DNA from: Sphaerospermopsis aphanizomenoides BCCUSP55
GTDB lineage: Bacteria > Cyanobacteriota > Cyanobacteriia > Cyanobacteriales > Nostocaceae
Direction of reading: 5' to 3'
Assembly: GCF_001586785.1 (NCBI RefSeq)
Contig: NZ_LUFH02000019.1
Location: forward strand, 1 to 64,000
DNA length: 64,000 bases
Part shown: positions 42,307-51,714 of the stretch, piece by piece
Position numbering within the stretch: position 1 is the first letter of the stretch
How the letters are laid out: every line of letters begins with the position of its first letter
Position numbers and translations under genes: made by a program
Notes under the pieces: model-generated
Databases searched by the model: none
Told to the model about the DNA's origin: nothing
The model's input: only the letters and a program-made list of their open reading frames with translations

Positions 42307-44229
42307 TTAAAAAACTGGTTCAAGGAGGAATTTGATGGTGAAAGTGATTTGCCGATCGCCACTTTTAATATTAATTGAACCGTTTAAACGGTTCACCATT
42401 GCTTTCACCAAAGCCAGTTCTAGTCCGGAATCACTAGATTTCCAGGGAGCATGGTTGGTAAAGCGATAAAATGGCTGAAAAACCTGCACTATTTCATGGT
42501 TAGGAATCTCTACACCAGTATGGCAAACTTTTAACTCTAATGTGTCTGCATTCAAATTAGCAGAGATAGTGATTGATTCCCCTGTAGGAGTATATTTACA
42601 AGCATGGTTGAGTAATGCGGTAATAATGCGCTCCAAATCAGTAATGTCAGTTTCTAAAGGTGGAAGTTTGGCATCAATAATTAAGTTTAAGTTTTGTTTC
42701 TGGCAATGAGCAACATCCCGAAAAGATTCAACAATGGGAGTTAACCAAGTTTCTAGATCAATAGTTATTAATGTTGGTGGTTCGGGTTCGCTTTTTAGAT
42801 AAGTAAGGGTGAGCAAATCGTTAATTAATTTGCTTTCACGTCCACATTCGTTATTTAAAATTTGTAAGAGTTGAGGTACTATTTCTATGTTCTCAATAAT
42901 GCTGGGAGTGAGCAAACTTTCTAAAGTTTGAGCAGCGAGACTTATACTAGTAATAGGTGTGCGAAGTTCTTGGGAAAGGGTTTTTAAGAATTGATTTTTG
43001 TGGCGTTCCCTTTTTTCTAGTTCTTTTACTTGTGCTTTGGTTTTTTCTTGGAGTTGAGATTGCCGAATTGCGATCGCACATTCGTTAGCTACTTCCTGGA
43101 CTAAGGATATCTCCAATTGGTCAAATTTTTCTTCTGTGGATTTAATTAACCAAATATTGCCTAATGTCCCCTGTCCGTCAAAAATTGGACAAGCAAGTTG
43201 AGAGACAATTTTTACTTGTGTATTCCACCCAGGCTGAATTTCTAAAGATTGCAAAATTTGTTTTTGTAATAATGACTGATAAATTTTGGGAAAGTCTAAA
43301 ACTTTTCTAGTTAATCCATGATAATGAGGAGAACTATAGCTATACTCGTAAGTAACTGTAGCTGAGGTTTGACATTGGTTATAAAGTTCAATGTAACATC
43401 CTTCCAGTGGCAATAATTCAGCTAATTCTTTCACAGCAGTTTGTAGAACTTGATTAGCATCCAAGCTATCGCGTATTTCTTCAGTCAGCCTTCTGAGCAG
43501 TTCCTGAAATTTCTGTGTCTGATTTAACTGATTTGTGTGCTGTTGTTTTTGTAATTCTAGCTGTTCTTGTAAATATTTTACTTGTTGTTGTAGTTCTGCT
43601 TGCTGGACAGCAATACAAATTTGTAAAGCTATTTGTTTGCATAAATCAATTTCTTGTTGTTGCCATTTGCGTTTTTCTTGGCAATGTTGAGCAATCAACA
43701 GTCCCCATGAATTATTATGTTGTAATAAAATTGGCACAACTAGATTAGCTTGCACCTGCATAGAGGCTAAAAAATCTCTTTGACAAGGATGTAAACCAGC
43801 GGCATAAATATCTTCAATCTCATGAATACAAACACATTCATAGCATTCTGGATGCTGGATTTCAAAACAGGGATCTGGGATTTTTTTCCCTAGTAGAGAA
43901 TCGCCAGCTATAATGGTTGATTCTGCTATAATTACCGCAGAGTTATCATGTTCAAATCGGTAAATCAGGATGCGATCGCACTCCAGAAAATGGCGAATTT
44001 CTTTAACTGTTTGCTGTAAAATTATTTCTAAATCTTCAAATTTACGAATCCTGTTAGCAATAGCTTGTAACAATCTCTCCCTTTCTATTTCCATTGTCTG
44101 CACAGAATCATACCTACTCAGTAGAAATTGCTCACTACTGCTTTTTTCATCTAGTTCTGTACCCAACAATATCTGCCGGGGTGCTGTGTTTGTCAAATTG
44201 GGAAGTGATTCAACTGGATTGATTTTCAT
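42307..44229 (-). CDS. GAF-domain sensor with a degenerate histidine kinase module
   Basis: A 640-aa cytoplasmic protein: GAF1 (about 60-215), a Gln-rich coiled coil, GAF2 (about 250-395), then HisKA-like and ATPase-like regions. GAF1 resembles cyanobacteriochrome-lineage GAFs (DPCF, DIYAAGL, LVVPIL, WGLLIAQHC) and keeps a Cys in HPCQRDFL, but the following His is Gln. The H box reads LSQELRTP with Gln420 in place of the phospho-accepting His. G1 reads CHTGVEI (His570 for the ATP-binding Asp) and G2 reads GLELALVK. Autokinase activity is therefore unlikely; a regulatory pseudokinase is the likely reading. It borders the tRNA-Lys gene. Confidence 0.88.
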   Translation of the reverse strand: MKINPVESLPNLTNTAPRQILLGTELDEKSSSEQFLLSRYDSVQTMEIERERLLQAIANRIRKFEDLEIILQQTVKEIRHFLECDRILIYRFEHDNSAVIIAESTIIAGDSLLGKKIPDPCFEIQHPECYECVCIHEIEDIYAAGLHPCQRDFLASMQVQANLVVPILLQHNNSWGLLIAQHCQEKRKWQQQEIDLCKQIALQICIAVQQAELQQQVKYLQEQLELQKQQHTNQLNQTQKFQELLRRLTEEIRDSLDANQVLQTAVKELAELLPLEGCYIELYNQCQTSATVTYEYSYSSPHYHGLTRKVLDFPKIYQSLLQKQILQSLEIQPGWNTQVKIVSQLACPIFDGQGTLGNIWLIKSTEEKFDQLEISLVQEVANECAIAIRQSQLQEKTKAQVKELEKRERHKNQFLKTLSQELRTPITSISLAAQTLESLLTPSIIENIEIVPQLLQILNNECGRESKLINDLLTLTYLKSEPEPPTLITIDLETWLTPIVESFRDVAHCQKQNLNLIIDAKLPPLETDITDLERIITALLNHACKYTPTGESITISANLNADTLELKVCHTGVEIPNHEIVQVFQPFYRFTNHAPWKSSDSGLELALVKAMVNRLNGSINIKSGDRQITFTIKFLLEPVF

Positions 44230-44573
44230 GAGAGTCCCTATTTTAGATTGCTGACTCTTCTAGGCGCTGTTATCCAACTCTCTGGGTATTAATTCTGGTG
44301 ACAAAAGTTCCTTAGCGCCTAAAGCTAAAGTGTTTTTCAAATTTTATTCATTGATATTAATATTTTTCTCTACTTCTAATCAGAAATGTCAGCCAGCTAG
44401 GGGGTGTAGACATAGGCAATCATGCTGATTAGAGGCGAAAATACATCTCACTTTTGTAAGTATACTGAGGTTGCTGTCAATAATGTTTTAAGATTCTGGC
44501 ATATACTGAATGATAATTTAGAAAAATTTTCACAATTGTTAGAATTCTTAATATTTTCGATAATATTTAGCTG
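44230..44573. other. Intergenic region with a long inverted repeat
   Basis: TAGGCGCT (44,261-44,268) and AGCGCCTA (44,314-44,321) are perfect inverted repeats 45 bp apart in the leader of the degenerate kinase gene. They may form an RNA structure. Nothing else is seen. Confidence 0.4.
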
Positions 44574-45161
44574 TCATTTCCGAAACAATTTGTAGGCTGT
44601 GATTCCCGTGAGGATTCCTACAATTAGCCAAGCAATGACTAAACCGACGACTTCCCCTAAAAATAATCCTGTAAAGCGGCGCAAAAACATACCTGTAACC
44701 GAACCAACGGGTAAAGCCACAGCCCAACTGGCCGCACTCAAGAACATCCAACACCATCCCCAGTTAACTGATGAAGGTATTGCTAACCACCATTGTGCGA
44801 TTCCAATCATCAAGCCACCAACAGCCCCAGAAATAATTGCAAATAAGATTCTCAAATGTAACAACTCTGTTGATAGTACATACCAACCGACAGCACCTAC
44901 ACCAATGACTGTAATTAGTACCCAACCTAAGACGGTTGATAATATCCAACCTAATGGAAAGATGGTTTGTCTGAGTATATAACTTTGGGGGAGTGCGATC
45001 GCCAATCCACCCACAGCAGCTGCTAGTATTCCCACATCAGGTTCTTCACCAATTTCAATCAAACATAAACTTAATAAAAAACTAATTAAAGTAGCAAAAC
45101 TCCACATTAATGTAAAAGTAAAAATACTAAATTTAGGTTTGAATAACGTTAATTGCATCAC
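44574..45161 (-). CDS. Polytopic membrane protein, hypothetical
   Basis: A 195-aa protein with five or six hydrophobic helices (for example FTLMWSFATLISFLLSLCL, ILSTVLGWVLITVIGVGAV, EVVGLVIAWLIVGILTG). No transporter signature recognised. Its start overlaps the stop of the GHL10-type gene by 4 bp, so it is translated from the same mRNA. Confidence 0.75.
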   Translation of the reverse strand: MMQLTLFKPKFSIFTFTLMWSFATLISFLLSLCLIEIGEEPDVGILAAAVGGLAIALPQSYILRQTIFPLGWILSTVLGWVLITVIGVGAVGWYVLSTELLHLRILFAIISGAVGGLMIGIAQWWLAIPSSVNWGWCWMFLSAASWAVALPVGSVTGMFLRRFTGLFLGEVVGLVIAWLIVGILTGITAYKLFRK

Positions 45162-46423
45162 ATTTTTTTTAATTGTAAAGGTTTAACTGCTTTGGTAGAA
45201 AACATTTCTAAAAATGCCTGACGGCGCTTTTGGGGAGATTCAGGGGCAATGTAACCCCATAAACTTTCCCAGTAGAAAAAAGAAAAACCTGCAAAATTGA
45301 GATCGCCTGTGCTAGAGTGAATTCCATCCCGCACAAATTGCACCTTTTCTTTAATCTTGCTAATATTCACAGGACTTATAGTAGTACCCGTCGAGATACC
45401 AATACTGACAGGAATCTTAGTCATAGCTAATTGTACAGCAGGTTTTTTGATTTCGGCAAGAAAAGACTCCTTATCATCTCGATAAACTTGCAAAATCAAC
45501 TCATCTATTAAACCTTTATTTACCCATGTTTCCCAATCTTGCAAATAATACTTATAGGCAAAATATTGAGAATTGGGAGAAAGAGATATTTTGACATGAG
45601 GTTTAATTGCTTTAATAGATTGATTGATTCTGGTCATAAAATCAGTGATTTTATCTGCCCTCCACCGCATCCATTCTGTTTCAAAAGGATCACTGGGTGG
45701 ATTTTGACCTAAATGTTCTTTTTGATAAAGTTTAATAGTATATGTATCATATCCAAATTGTACTGGCATACCAAAATGATCATCAACTTGAATGCCATCA
45801 ATATCATAATTTTTAACAACTTCTAAAATTAAATTTTGAATAAATTCCTGAACCTGGGGATGGAGAGGATTTAGCCAAAGTTGACGTTTAAAAACACCAT
45901 TATCATCAACTTCTTCGGGGAGAATTTCATTCACAGAATCTACACCTTGTTGTCCAATTGTCAACCATTCTGGGTGTAAATTTGCCAAGGCAGAATTAGG
46001 TGGAGTCATGAACCCATATTCAAACCAAGGAATAATACTGATATCTTTGGTTTTTGACAACTTGACCAACTTAGCTAAAACATCTTTTCCACCGTGCATA
46101 AAATTGAGCAAAGGTTGAGTGTCTTCACCGATAACACTTTTGGCAACAGCACTTTTATAAAAAGTGTAACCTCTGTTCCAGACAACTGGATAAATAGTAT
46201 TAAAATTTAGTGATGCTAATTGATTAATAGCACGGTTGATTCCCCAAGGAACAAAAAGCACACCACTGGCAACATTAGTCAGCCAAACACCGCGAATTTC
46301 TGTAGTTAAAGAACTAGTTTTTTGATAAGAAACAGAAGTAGAAGAAATCGGAAATGCTGTGAAGCTGAAAACAAATCCTAAACACAGGCAGAATAAAAAA
46401 CAACGACGGAACACCCTCTTCAT
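45158..46423 (-). CDS. Exported glycoside-hydrolase-like protein (GHL10 family)
   Basis: A 421-aa protein with a signal peptide (RCFLFCLCLGFVFSFTAFP, about 6-24) and a TIM-barrel domain of the GHL10 (formerly DUF187) type. Motifs are EIRGVWLTNVASGVLF, FNTIYPVVWNRGY, WFEYGFM, IDGIQVDDHFGMP and LILQVYRDDK. Family members are predicted glycosidases acting on cell-wall or exopolysaccharide glycans; the substrate is not known. Coupled to the membrane protein gene at 44,574. Confidence 0.88.
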   Translation of the reverse strand: MKRVFRRCFLFCLCLGFVFSFTAFPISSTSVSYQKTSSLTTEIRGVWLTNVASGVLFVPWGINRAINQLASLNFNTIYPVVWNRGYTFYKSAVAKSVIGEDTQPLLNFMHGGKDVLAKLVKLSKTKDISIIPWFEYGFMTPPNSALANLHPEWLTIGQQGVDSVNEILPEEVDDNGVFKRQLWLNPLHPQVQEFIQNLILEVVKNYDIDGIQVDDHFGMPVQFGYDTYTIKLYQKEHLGQNPPSDPFETEWMRWRADKITDFMTRINQSIKAIKPHVKISLSPNSQYFAYKYYLQDWETWVNKGLIDELILQVYRDDKESFLAEIKKPAVQLAMTKIPVSIGISTGTTISPVNISKIKEKVQFVRDGIHSSTGDLNFAGFSFFYWESLWGYIAPESPQKRRQAFLEMFSTKAVKPLQLKKM

Positions 46424-46563
46424 TTGGCTACAGAACTTACTTTTTCCTACTATATATAACTACAAAATTGAATTATATATGTCAGGATTATGTAATGATA
46501 TGCGGACTTTTCGATAAGAAATCAAAAAGGCACAAAATAATGTGCCGATAATTGAGCGTCAAA

Positions 46564-48033
46564 TCAAAATCTTTCCACACCTGCAAATTGCTGAGTTGAG
46601 GCTTTAGCAGCTTCTCCACAAGTGCGCGGTGTCGGAAATATTTTACCAGGATTAGCCAAACCTTGAGGATTGAAAACTTGTTTTACCCATTGCATAGTTT
46701 CTAAATCAGCTTCGCTAAACATTTCTGGCATATAGCATTTTTTATCAGCACCAATACCATGTTCACCGGAAATGCTACCACCGACTTTCACACATAGCTT
46801 GAGAATTTCTCCCCCTGCTGCTTCTACTTTTTCCAATTCTCCAGGAATAGAATTATCAAATAAAATTAAAGGATGAAGATTGCCGTCCCCTGCATGAAAG
46901 ACATTGGCAATTCGATAACCATACTTTTGGCTGATAGCCTCGATTTCATTCAATACATAAGGTAATTGAGTCCGGGGAATTACGCCATCCTGCACATAAT
47001 AATCAGGACTAACATGGCCAGCAGCAGCAAAAGCAGCTTTTCTACCTTTCCATAATTTTAATCGAGTTTCTGGATCGGAAGCAGAAGTAATATTCCGCGC
47101 TCCATTTTTTTGGCAAATTTCTGCTACCCGCTGTTTATTAACGGCAACTTCTACATCTAAACCATCAATTTCTACTAACAAAATTGCCGCTGCATCACGG
47201 GGATAACAATTAGTAGCTACAACATCTTCCACAGCGTTAATACTAATATTATCCATCATTTCCATGCCACCAGGAATAATGCCTGCACTGATAATATCAG
47301 AAACACTGGCAGCAGCAGCTTCAACACTATTAAAATCTGCCAAAAGTACACAAATTGATTCAGCACTTTTGAGAATTTTCAAAGTTATTTCTGTAGCAAT
47401 TCCCAAAGTTCCTTCTGAACCAACAAATACACCAGGTAAATCATAACCTGGCATTTCGGGAATTTTTCCTCCCACATCTACAATAGAAGCATCAGGAAGT
47501 ACGAGTTTTAAACCCAAAACATGATTGGTAGTCACACCGTATTTTAAACAATGTACTCCCCCGGAATTTTCGGCAATATTCCCACCAATAGAACAAATAA
47601 TTTGACTGGAAGGGTCTGGTGCAAAGTAAAAACCAGCACCGCTGACAGCTTGTGTCACCCAACTATTAATTACCCCTGGTTGCACAACTGCAAGATGATT
47701 TTCTAAATCAATGCTGAGGATTTGTCGCATTAAAGAAGTGACAATTAACACTGAATTTTCCGTTGGTAAAGCGCCACCAGATAAACCTGTACCAGAACCT
47801 CGTGCAATGAAGGGAACAGAAAATTGATTACATATTTTTACAACTTCCGCGACTTGTTCTGTGCTTCTGGGTAAAACTGCAACTGGAGGAGTTTGACGAT
47901 AGCTGGTTAAACCGTCGCATTCGTAGGTAAGGAGTTCTTCTTTGCGTTTAACTACGCCTTTTTCACCGAGTACAGCGATAAATTTTTTGATAATGGGTTT
48001 CCAGTCGATTTGTTTTTTATCTTGGGTAAGCAT
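46564..48033 (-). CDS. glcD: Glycolate dehydrogenase subunit GlcD
   Basis: A 489-aa FAD-linked oxidoreductase that oxidises glycolate to glyoxylate in photorespiration. The N-terminal PCMH-type FAD domain shows PFIARGSGTGLSGGALP (about 75-91) and IGGNIAENSGGVHCLKYG. The C-terminal domain has HAGDGNLHP and SGEHGIGADKK, typical of GlcD. Length and motifs are complete. glcE and glcF are not adjacent. No operon partner is visible here. Confidence 0.94.
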   Translation of the reverse strand: MLTQDKKQIDWKPIIKKFIAVLGEKGVVKRKEELLTYECDGLTSYRQTPPVAVLPRSTEQVAEVVKICNQFSVPFIARGSGTGLSGGALPTENSVLIVTSLMRQILSIDLENHLAVVQPGVINSWVTQAVSGAGFYFAPDPSSQIICSIGGNIAENSGGVHCLKYGVTTNHVLGLKLVLPDASIVDVGGKIPEMPGYDLPGVFVGSEGTLGIATEITLKILKSAESICVLLADFNSVEAAAASVSDIISAGIIPGGMEMMDNISINAVEDVVATNCYPRDAAAILLVEIDGLDVEVAVNKQRVAEICQKNGARNITSASDPETRLKLWKGRKAAFAAAGHVSPDYYVQDGVIPRTQLPYVLNEIEAISQKYGYRIANVFHAGDGNLHPLILFDNSIPGELEKVEAAGGEILKLCVKVGGSISGEHGIGADKKCYMPEMFSEADLETMQWVKQVFNPQGLANPGKIFPTPRTCGEAAKASTQQFAGVERF

Positions 48034-48104
48034 TATGTTTTTGACTATGTGGATATTTACAGGGTTGACAACGTTATAACTACTTCATCAGAATAATATT
48101 ACCA

Positions 48105-48145
48105 TTCAAAGTCCCCCTTTTTTAAGGGGGATTTAGGGGGATCTA
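48105..48145. repeat. Palindromic C/G-run repeat
   Basis: TCCCCCTTTTTTAAGGGGGA forms an inverted repeat, followed by a further GGGGGAT unit. A repeat of this look is common in cyanobacterial gene gaps and may act as a terminator between the NACHT and glcD units. Confidence 0.6.
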
Positions 48146-48199
48146 CAAGTGTTTAATACCACAGGAAAAGTTTTCAGATATTCTCTACGCTGTAAATCT

Positions 48200-50332
48200 T
48201 TAACCGGATACGATATTACTGTTATAGGGTTTTATTTCTGCAATGGGTAATAGTAAAGTATCCTCTATATACTGGCGCACATCACGACTAACATAACAAT
48301 CACTATTTAAGCATTCTAGTAGAAATTTATTGGCATTATAATATTCTTCCAGTAATTGTTTTTGTTCTGTGCTAAACTGCCAATCATGACCAATATTGCG
48401 ATATTTAATCATGATTTTTCTTAATTCTTCAGCCCAATTTTTACCATTAGTTCGCCACCAATTTATATAAGCTTTTTGATCTTTGTTTCTGTCTGGTATT
48501 TGTTCTTTCAATTTTTCTAGACAATTTCTGAGTTCTGGGTCGAGGGAGAGGGAGAGGTTGAGGGAGAGGTCGAGGTCGAGGGCAAAATATAAAGCTCTAA
48601 CTGCTGCTGGTTTATAAAAAACCTGAACGAAAAAAGATTTATCTTTTACACATTGCAAAAACTGCTGTAACTTCTCATCTTCACTTACTAATCTATCAAT
48701 TTTATCCTTGATTAATAGCAATAATCTATCCGCATTAGGTGACATCCCCACCGCTAATAAACAAACTTCTCGCCAGCGTGTTTCAGTAAAATGACTAACC
48801 AAAATTTGCAAAGCTTTATCTGATGATTGTTTAACAACTACAAATTCCCTAGCTGTAAAATATTCATGAAAAGTCAAATGGGAAAAAGAGTAAATACCTT
48901 TCGCTCTTTCTACTAATAATCCATGTTGAGCTTCAATTGACTTGAGAATTTTTTCACTATCCAGTTGCAATGCTTCCAGGTCATTACTGGCATCTGGTAA
49001 ATTTCTAATATATTCAATGATGTATTTTTCTGCTGCTTTCTGTTTGAAGAAATATTCACTCTGCTCAAAGGTAGTCAAGGCAATTTTACTGAGTAAATCT
49101 TCCTTGCGCTGCACAGATAGCTTTTTGTAAATCTGGTCACGTTGAATACCCCGTTTGGCATCCCATTTTTTTAGCAGTGCATCTAGTCCTTCTTTGTATA
49201 ACTCAGAACGATTTGCAGGAAAATCTCCTGATTCTTCAAATGCTAAACATAGTAAGATGAGCAATAAGGGACTTGTGGCCAGTTCTTGAATAGGTTGATT
49301 ATCTTTAATGTGTTTAATAAAATTCTCTGGTTTGACAGGCTTATTTTTAAACCAGTTATTTGCAAATGTAGCAATTTGTTCTTCATCAAAATCAGCAACT
49401 TCTACTTCTGTGAATTTCTCAAAGGTGTATTCCTTAGCAGCAATGCGGCAAGTCATCACAAATTGATTTTGTTGAAAATTGCTAGAAAAATCACTTATCT
49501 CTTTTAAGATACGGTCGCTATCTTCTTCTTTTACTTCATCTAAACCATCAAGAAGAATCAACATTCTCCCTTGAGTTAATAATTTTTCTGCATCCTGAGA
49601 ACTGAAATATCTAATTGACCCTTCTGCACATATAAATTCTAATAAGCTGGGTTTATTATCGGCTTCGGCAAAGTTTTTGAGAGTGACAAAAATCGGCACA
49701 AGATGAGAATGAAATACACCTTCAAGACATTGAATTGCTAAATATTTCAAAAATGTAGTTTTACCAGCACCGGGTTTTCCCAAAATCATCAATTTGGAAT
49801 ATTTCTTTACAGCATCCAGTCCAGGTACTCTTTCTTTAGTAATTCTTCCCATTCCAAAGCGGTAAAAATCTTCTTGTGTACATTGCTGGAATAATTCCTC
49901 AATTTTTAGTCGTTGTCTTCCAGTAATGGTTTCCAGAATGTTGACGTTGGTGTAGATGTCATTCAACCCTATAGGCTGTGTCATATCTAGCACCCGCATT
50001 GTACCGCAACGTTCTTGAATCAGGGGTTTTATTTTTTCTCGTACTTCTTGGACGAGGATATCTATATCAATGGTGTTTTCTTGACTCGCTTCTGTCTCTG
50101 GTTCATTGACTTGAGTAACGACTTCTTCCCATTCCAGTTCTAACCTTTCGCAAATTTGTACAAAGAGATTGCGGTCAACTGGTTTACCTGTAAAGAATTT
50201 ACCAACTGGTTGACGAGATACTCCCAACTCTTCAGCTAATGCCTTTTGAGTCAAGGAAAAGCGGATTAAAGCCTTGTTTGCTTTTTGGATACCTTCAGCA
50301 GAACAGGATAGGGAACGACCAGTCATAATCAA
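48200..50332 (-). CDS. HTH-NACHT NTPase, possible anti-phage defence protein
   Basis: A 710-aa STAND-type ATPase. The N-terminal helix-turn-helix (about 20-75, LTQKALAEELGVSRQPVGKF) is followed by a NACHT domain with Walker A GKPGAGKTTF (Lys about 191), Walker B MLILLDGLDEV and FVMTCR. A long helical region precedes a C-terminal helical domain with DCYVSRDVRQYIEDTLLLP, as in NACHT proteins of cyanobacteria. Related bacterial NACHT proteins defend against phages; this role is inferred. A DNA hexamer repeat (48,538-48,590) encodes LDLDLSLNLSLSLD. The gene is divergent from a tiny membrane ORF at 50,495. Confidence 0.88.
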   Translation of the reverse strand: MIMTGRSLSCSAEGIQKANKALIRFSLTQKALAEELGVSRQPVGKFFTGKPVDRNLFVQICERLELEWEEVVTQVNEPETEASQENTIDIDILVQEVREKIKPLIQERCGTMRVLDMTQPIGLNDIYTNVNILETITGRQRLKIEELFQQCTQEDFYRFGMGRITKERVPGLDAVKKYSKLMILGKPGAGKTTFLKYLAIQCLEGVFHSHLVPIFVTLKNFAEADNKPSLLEFICAEGSIRYFSSQDAEKLLTQGRMLILLDGLDEVKEEDSDRILKEISDFSSNFQQNQFVMTCRIAAKEYTFEKFTEVEVADFDEEQIATFANNWFKNKPVKPENFIKHIKDNQPIQELATSPLLLILLCLAFEESGDFPANRSELYKEGLDALLKKWDAKRGIQRDQIYKKLSVQRKEDLLSKIALTTFEQSEYFFKQKAAEKYIIEYIRNLPDASNDLEALQLDSEKILKSIEAQHGLLVERAKGIYSFSHLTFHEYFTAREFVVVKQSSDKALQILVSHFTETRWREVCLLAVGMSPNADRLLLLIKDKIDRLVSEDEKLQQFLQCVKDKSFFVQVFYKPAAVRALYFALDLDLSLNLSLSLDPELRNCLEKLKEQIPDRNKDQKAYINWWRTNGKNWAEELRKIMIKYRNIGHDWQFSTEQKQLLEEYYNANKFLLECLNSDCYVSRDVRQYIEDTLLLPIAEIKPYNSNIVSG

Positions 50333-50494
50333 ACTTTCAGCGCAGCAATTTTACTGATTTTAACCTGTCAAAGAGAAATCAATGCAATCTCATACACAAG
50401 TCACTCAAAACTCAAGCACTGCTGCAACTTGATTTCAATCACTCACCTGTCAATGTAGAGATGTAGTCAATAATTTGGGCATCGGTAAAGTTTT

Positions 50495-50632
50495 ATGGAT
50501 ACTATTTCAATCATTTTATTAACTGCTTTATTAACTTGGGTACTAGAAAAATCTGCTGATGCGGTTCTATTTTTGATTATTAAATCGTTAAAAGATAAAT
50601 CAGAAGAAACTGATAATCAGAACAAAAATTAA
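50495..50632 (+). CDS. Very small membrane protein (45 aa)
   Basis: The frame reads MDTISIILLTALLTWVLEKS, then ADAVLFLIIKSLKD and a charged tail (KSEETDNQNKN): one or two short membrane helices. No clear Shine-Dalgarno. It lies divergent from the NACHT gene, 163 bp away. It could be an accessory of it, but equally an orphan frame. Confidence 0.4.
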   Translation: MDTISIILLTALLTWVLEKSADAVLFLIIKSLKDKSEETDNQNKN

Positions 50633-50653
50633 AGCATAGATATCTGTAACAAT

Positions 50654-50760
50654 CTCGTTCCCAGTCTCAGACTGGGAATGCTATCACAGAGGTTCTGCCT
50701 CGGCTGTCATTTAAGGCAGAGCCTTTTAAAATTCATTGCCATACAGAGTATGGGAACGAG
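50654..50760. mobile_element. MITE-like repeat with CTCGTTCCCA inverted ends
   Basis: CTCGTTCCCA (50,654-50,663) and TGGGAACGAG (50,751-50,760) are perfect 10-bp terminal inverted repeats. Inside are further palindromes (CCCAGTCTCAGACTGGG; AGGTTCTGCCT...AGGCAGAGCCT). It has no coding capacity. Elements with these ends are frequent in filamentous cyanobacteria. Confidence 0.75.
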
Positions 50761-50778
50761 TAAACATAACTATAATTA

Positions 50779-51390
50779 TCAAAGCTGAAAAATCTGCTCA
50801 ACAGTCAAATTCAACTCTGGAAATATGGGCGATTTTAAATTTTCATTTCCCCGGAATTGAGCAACTTGATATTCTCCATCTACCAATTCATAAACAGAAA
50901 TAGTCGGTTGTTTAGGACTACCAATAAAATTTCTCCCACCCAAAGCTAAATAATCAAAAATCCAATATTCAGGAATACCTAACTCTTCATAATCTCCCAA
51001 TTTCCTAAAATAATCATCACGCCAATTTGTGCTGACAACTTCAATAATTAACTTCACTGAATTTCCTTGAGTGATGACTGATTCAGCTTCCCATCTAGGT
51101 TCGTTCACAAGGGCAGCTTCATCTAAAACTATCACATCTGGTTCATATCCAGATTTACCGTCTACAGATTTGATGATACACTCTCTAGGAATAAAAAAGG
51201 GTAATTTGTATTGTCTCAGGATAAAATTTAGTTCAGCTATGATAAATCCTGCTAATTTAGAATGTTTACCTTTTGGTTTCGGCATCTCGACAATTACTCC
51301 ATCATGCAACTCATAACGGTGTTCTGTATTTTCTGGATACCAGGCAATAAATTCGTCAAAAGTGACTTCTTTCTGTAGAGTTTGAATCAT
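50779..51390 (-). CDS. Uma2 family (DUF820) protein
   Basis: A 203-aa Uma2/DUF820 protein. Motifs are YELHDGVIVEMPKPKGKHS (about 30-48), GYEPDVIVLDE, VKLIIEVVSTNWRDD (the ExV part of the nuclease-like core) and KLGDYEELGIPEYWIFD. The start at 51,390 (MIQTLQKEVTFDEF) is chosen; GGAGGAG lies about 12-18 nt upstream. Role of the family unknown. It is the second Uma2-type gene in the window. Confidence 0.88.
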   Translation of the reverse strand: MIQTLQKEVTFDEFIAWYPENTEHRYELHDGVIVEMPKPKGKHSKLAGFIIAELNFILRQYKLPFFIPRECIIKSVDGKSGYEPDVIVLDEAALVNEPRWEAESVITQGNSVKLIIEVVSTNWRDDYFRKLGDYEELGIPEYWIFDYLALGGRNFIGSPKQPTISVYELVDGEYQVAQFRGNENLKSPIFPELNLTVEQIFQL

Positions 51391-51417
51391 TGTTACTGCT
51401 TCTCCTCCGATTGACAA

Positions 51418-51714
51418 TTTTTACTCTGATTCTCACTGCTAATCCTTACTCACCCAGAATAACATTTTCATCCCCACACCATTTACTGAACCATACCAAA
51501 AGAAAAAGGCATAAAAAACTACCTCTTTTTTCCTTTGCGCCTGGAGTATTTCTGCGTGAGGCAAAAAAGATGTCATTCATTTACCAGAAGAATGTAAATT
51601 TTTGTAAAATTCATGTCTTCAAGACTAGAAACCTGATATTCAGACAGCTAAACTAACAAAAAGTGCATCTGTACTGCTTATTATAAAAATTGTAGATATG
51701 GCACTATAGCCTCA
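51418..51714. other. Intergenic region between divergent genes
   Basis: AT-rich stretch between the Uma2-type gene and sbcC, which must carry both promoters. TATAG occurs at about 51,705, just before the sbcC start. No RNA gene or repeat recognised. Confidence 0.4.
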
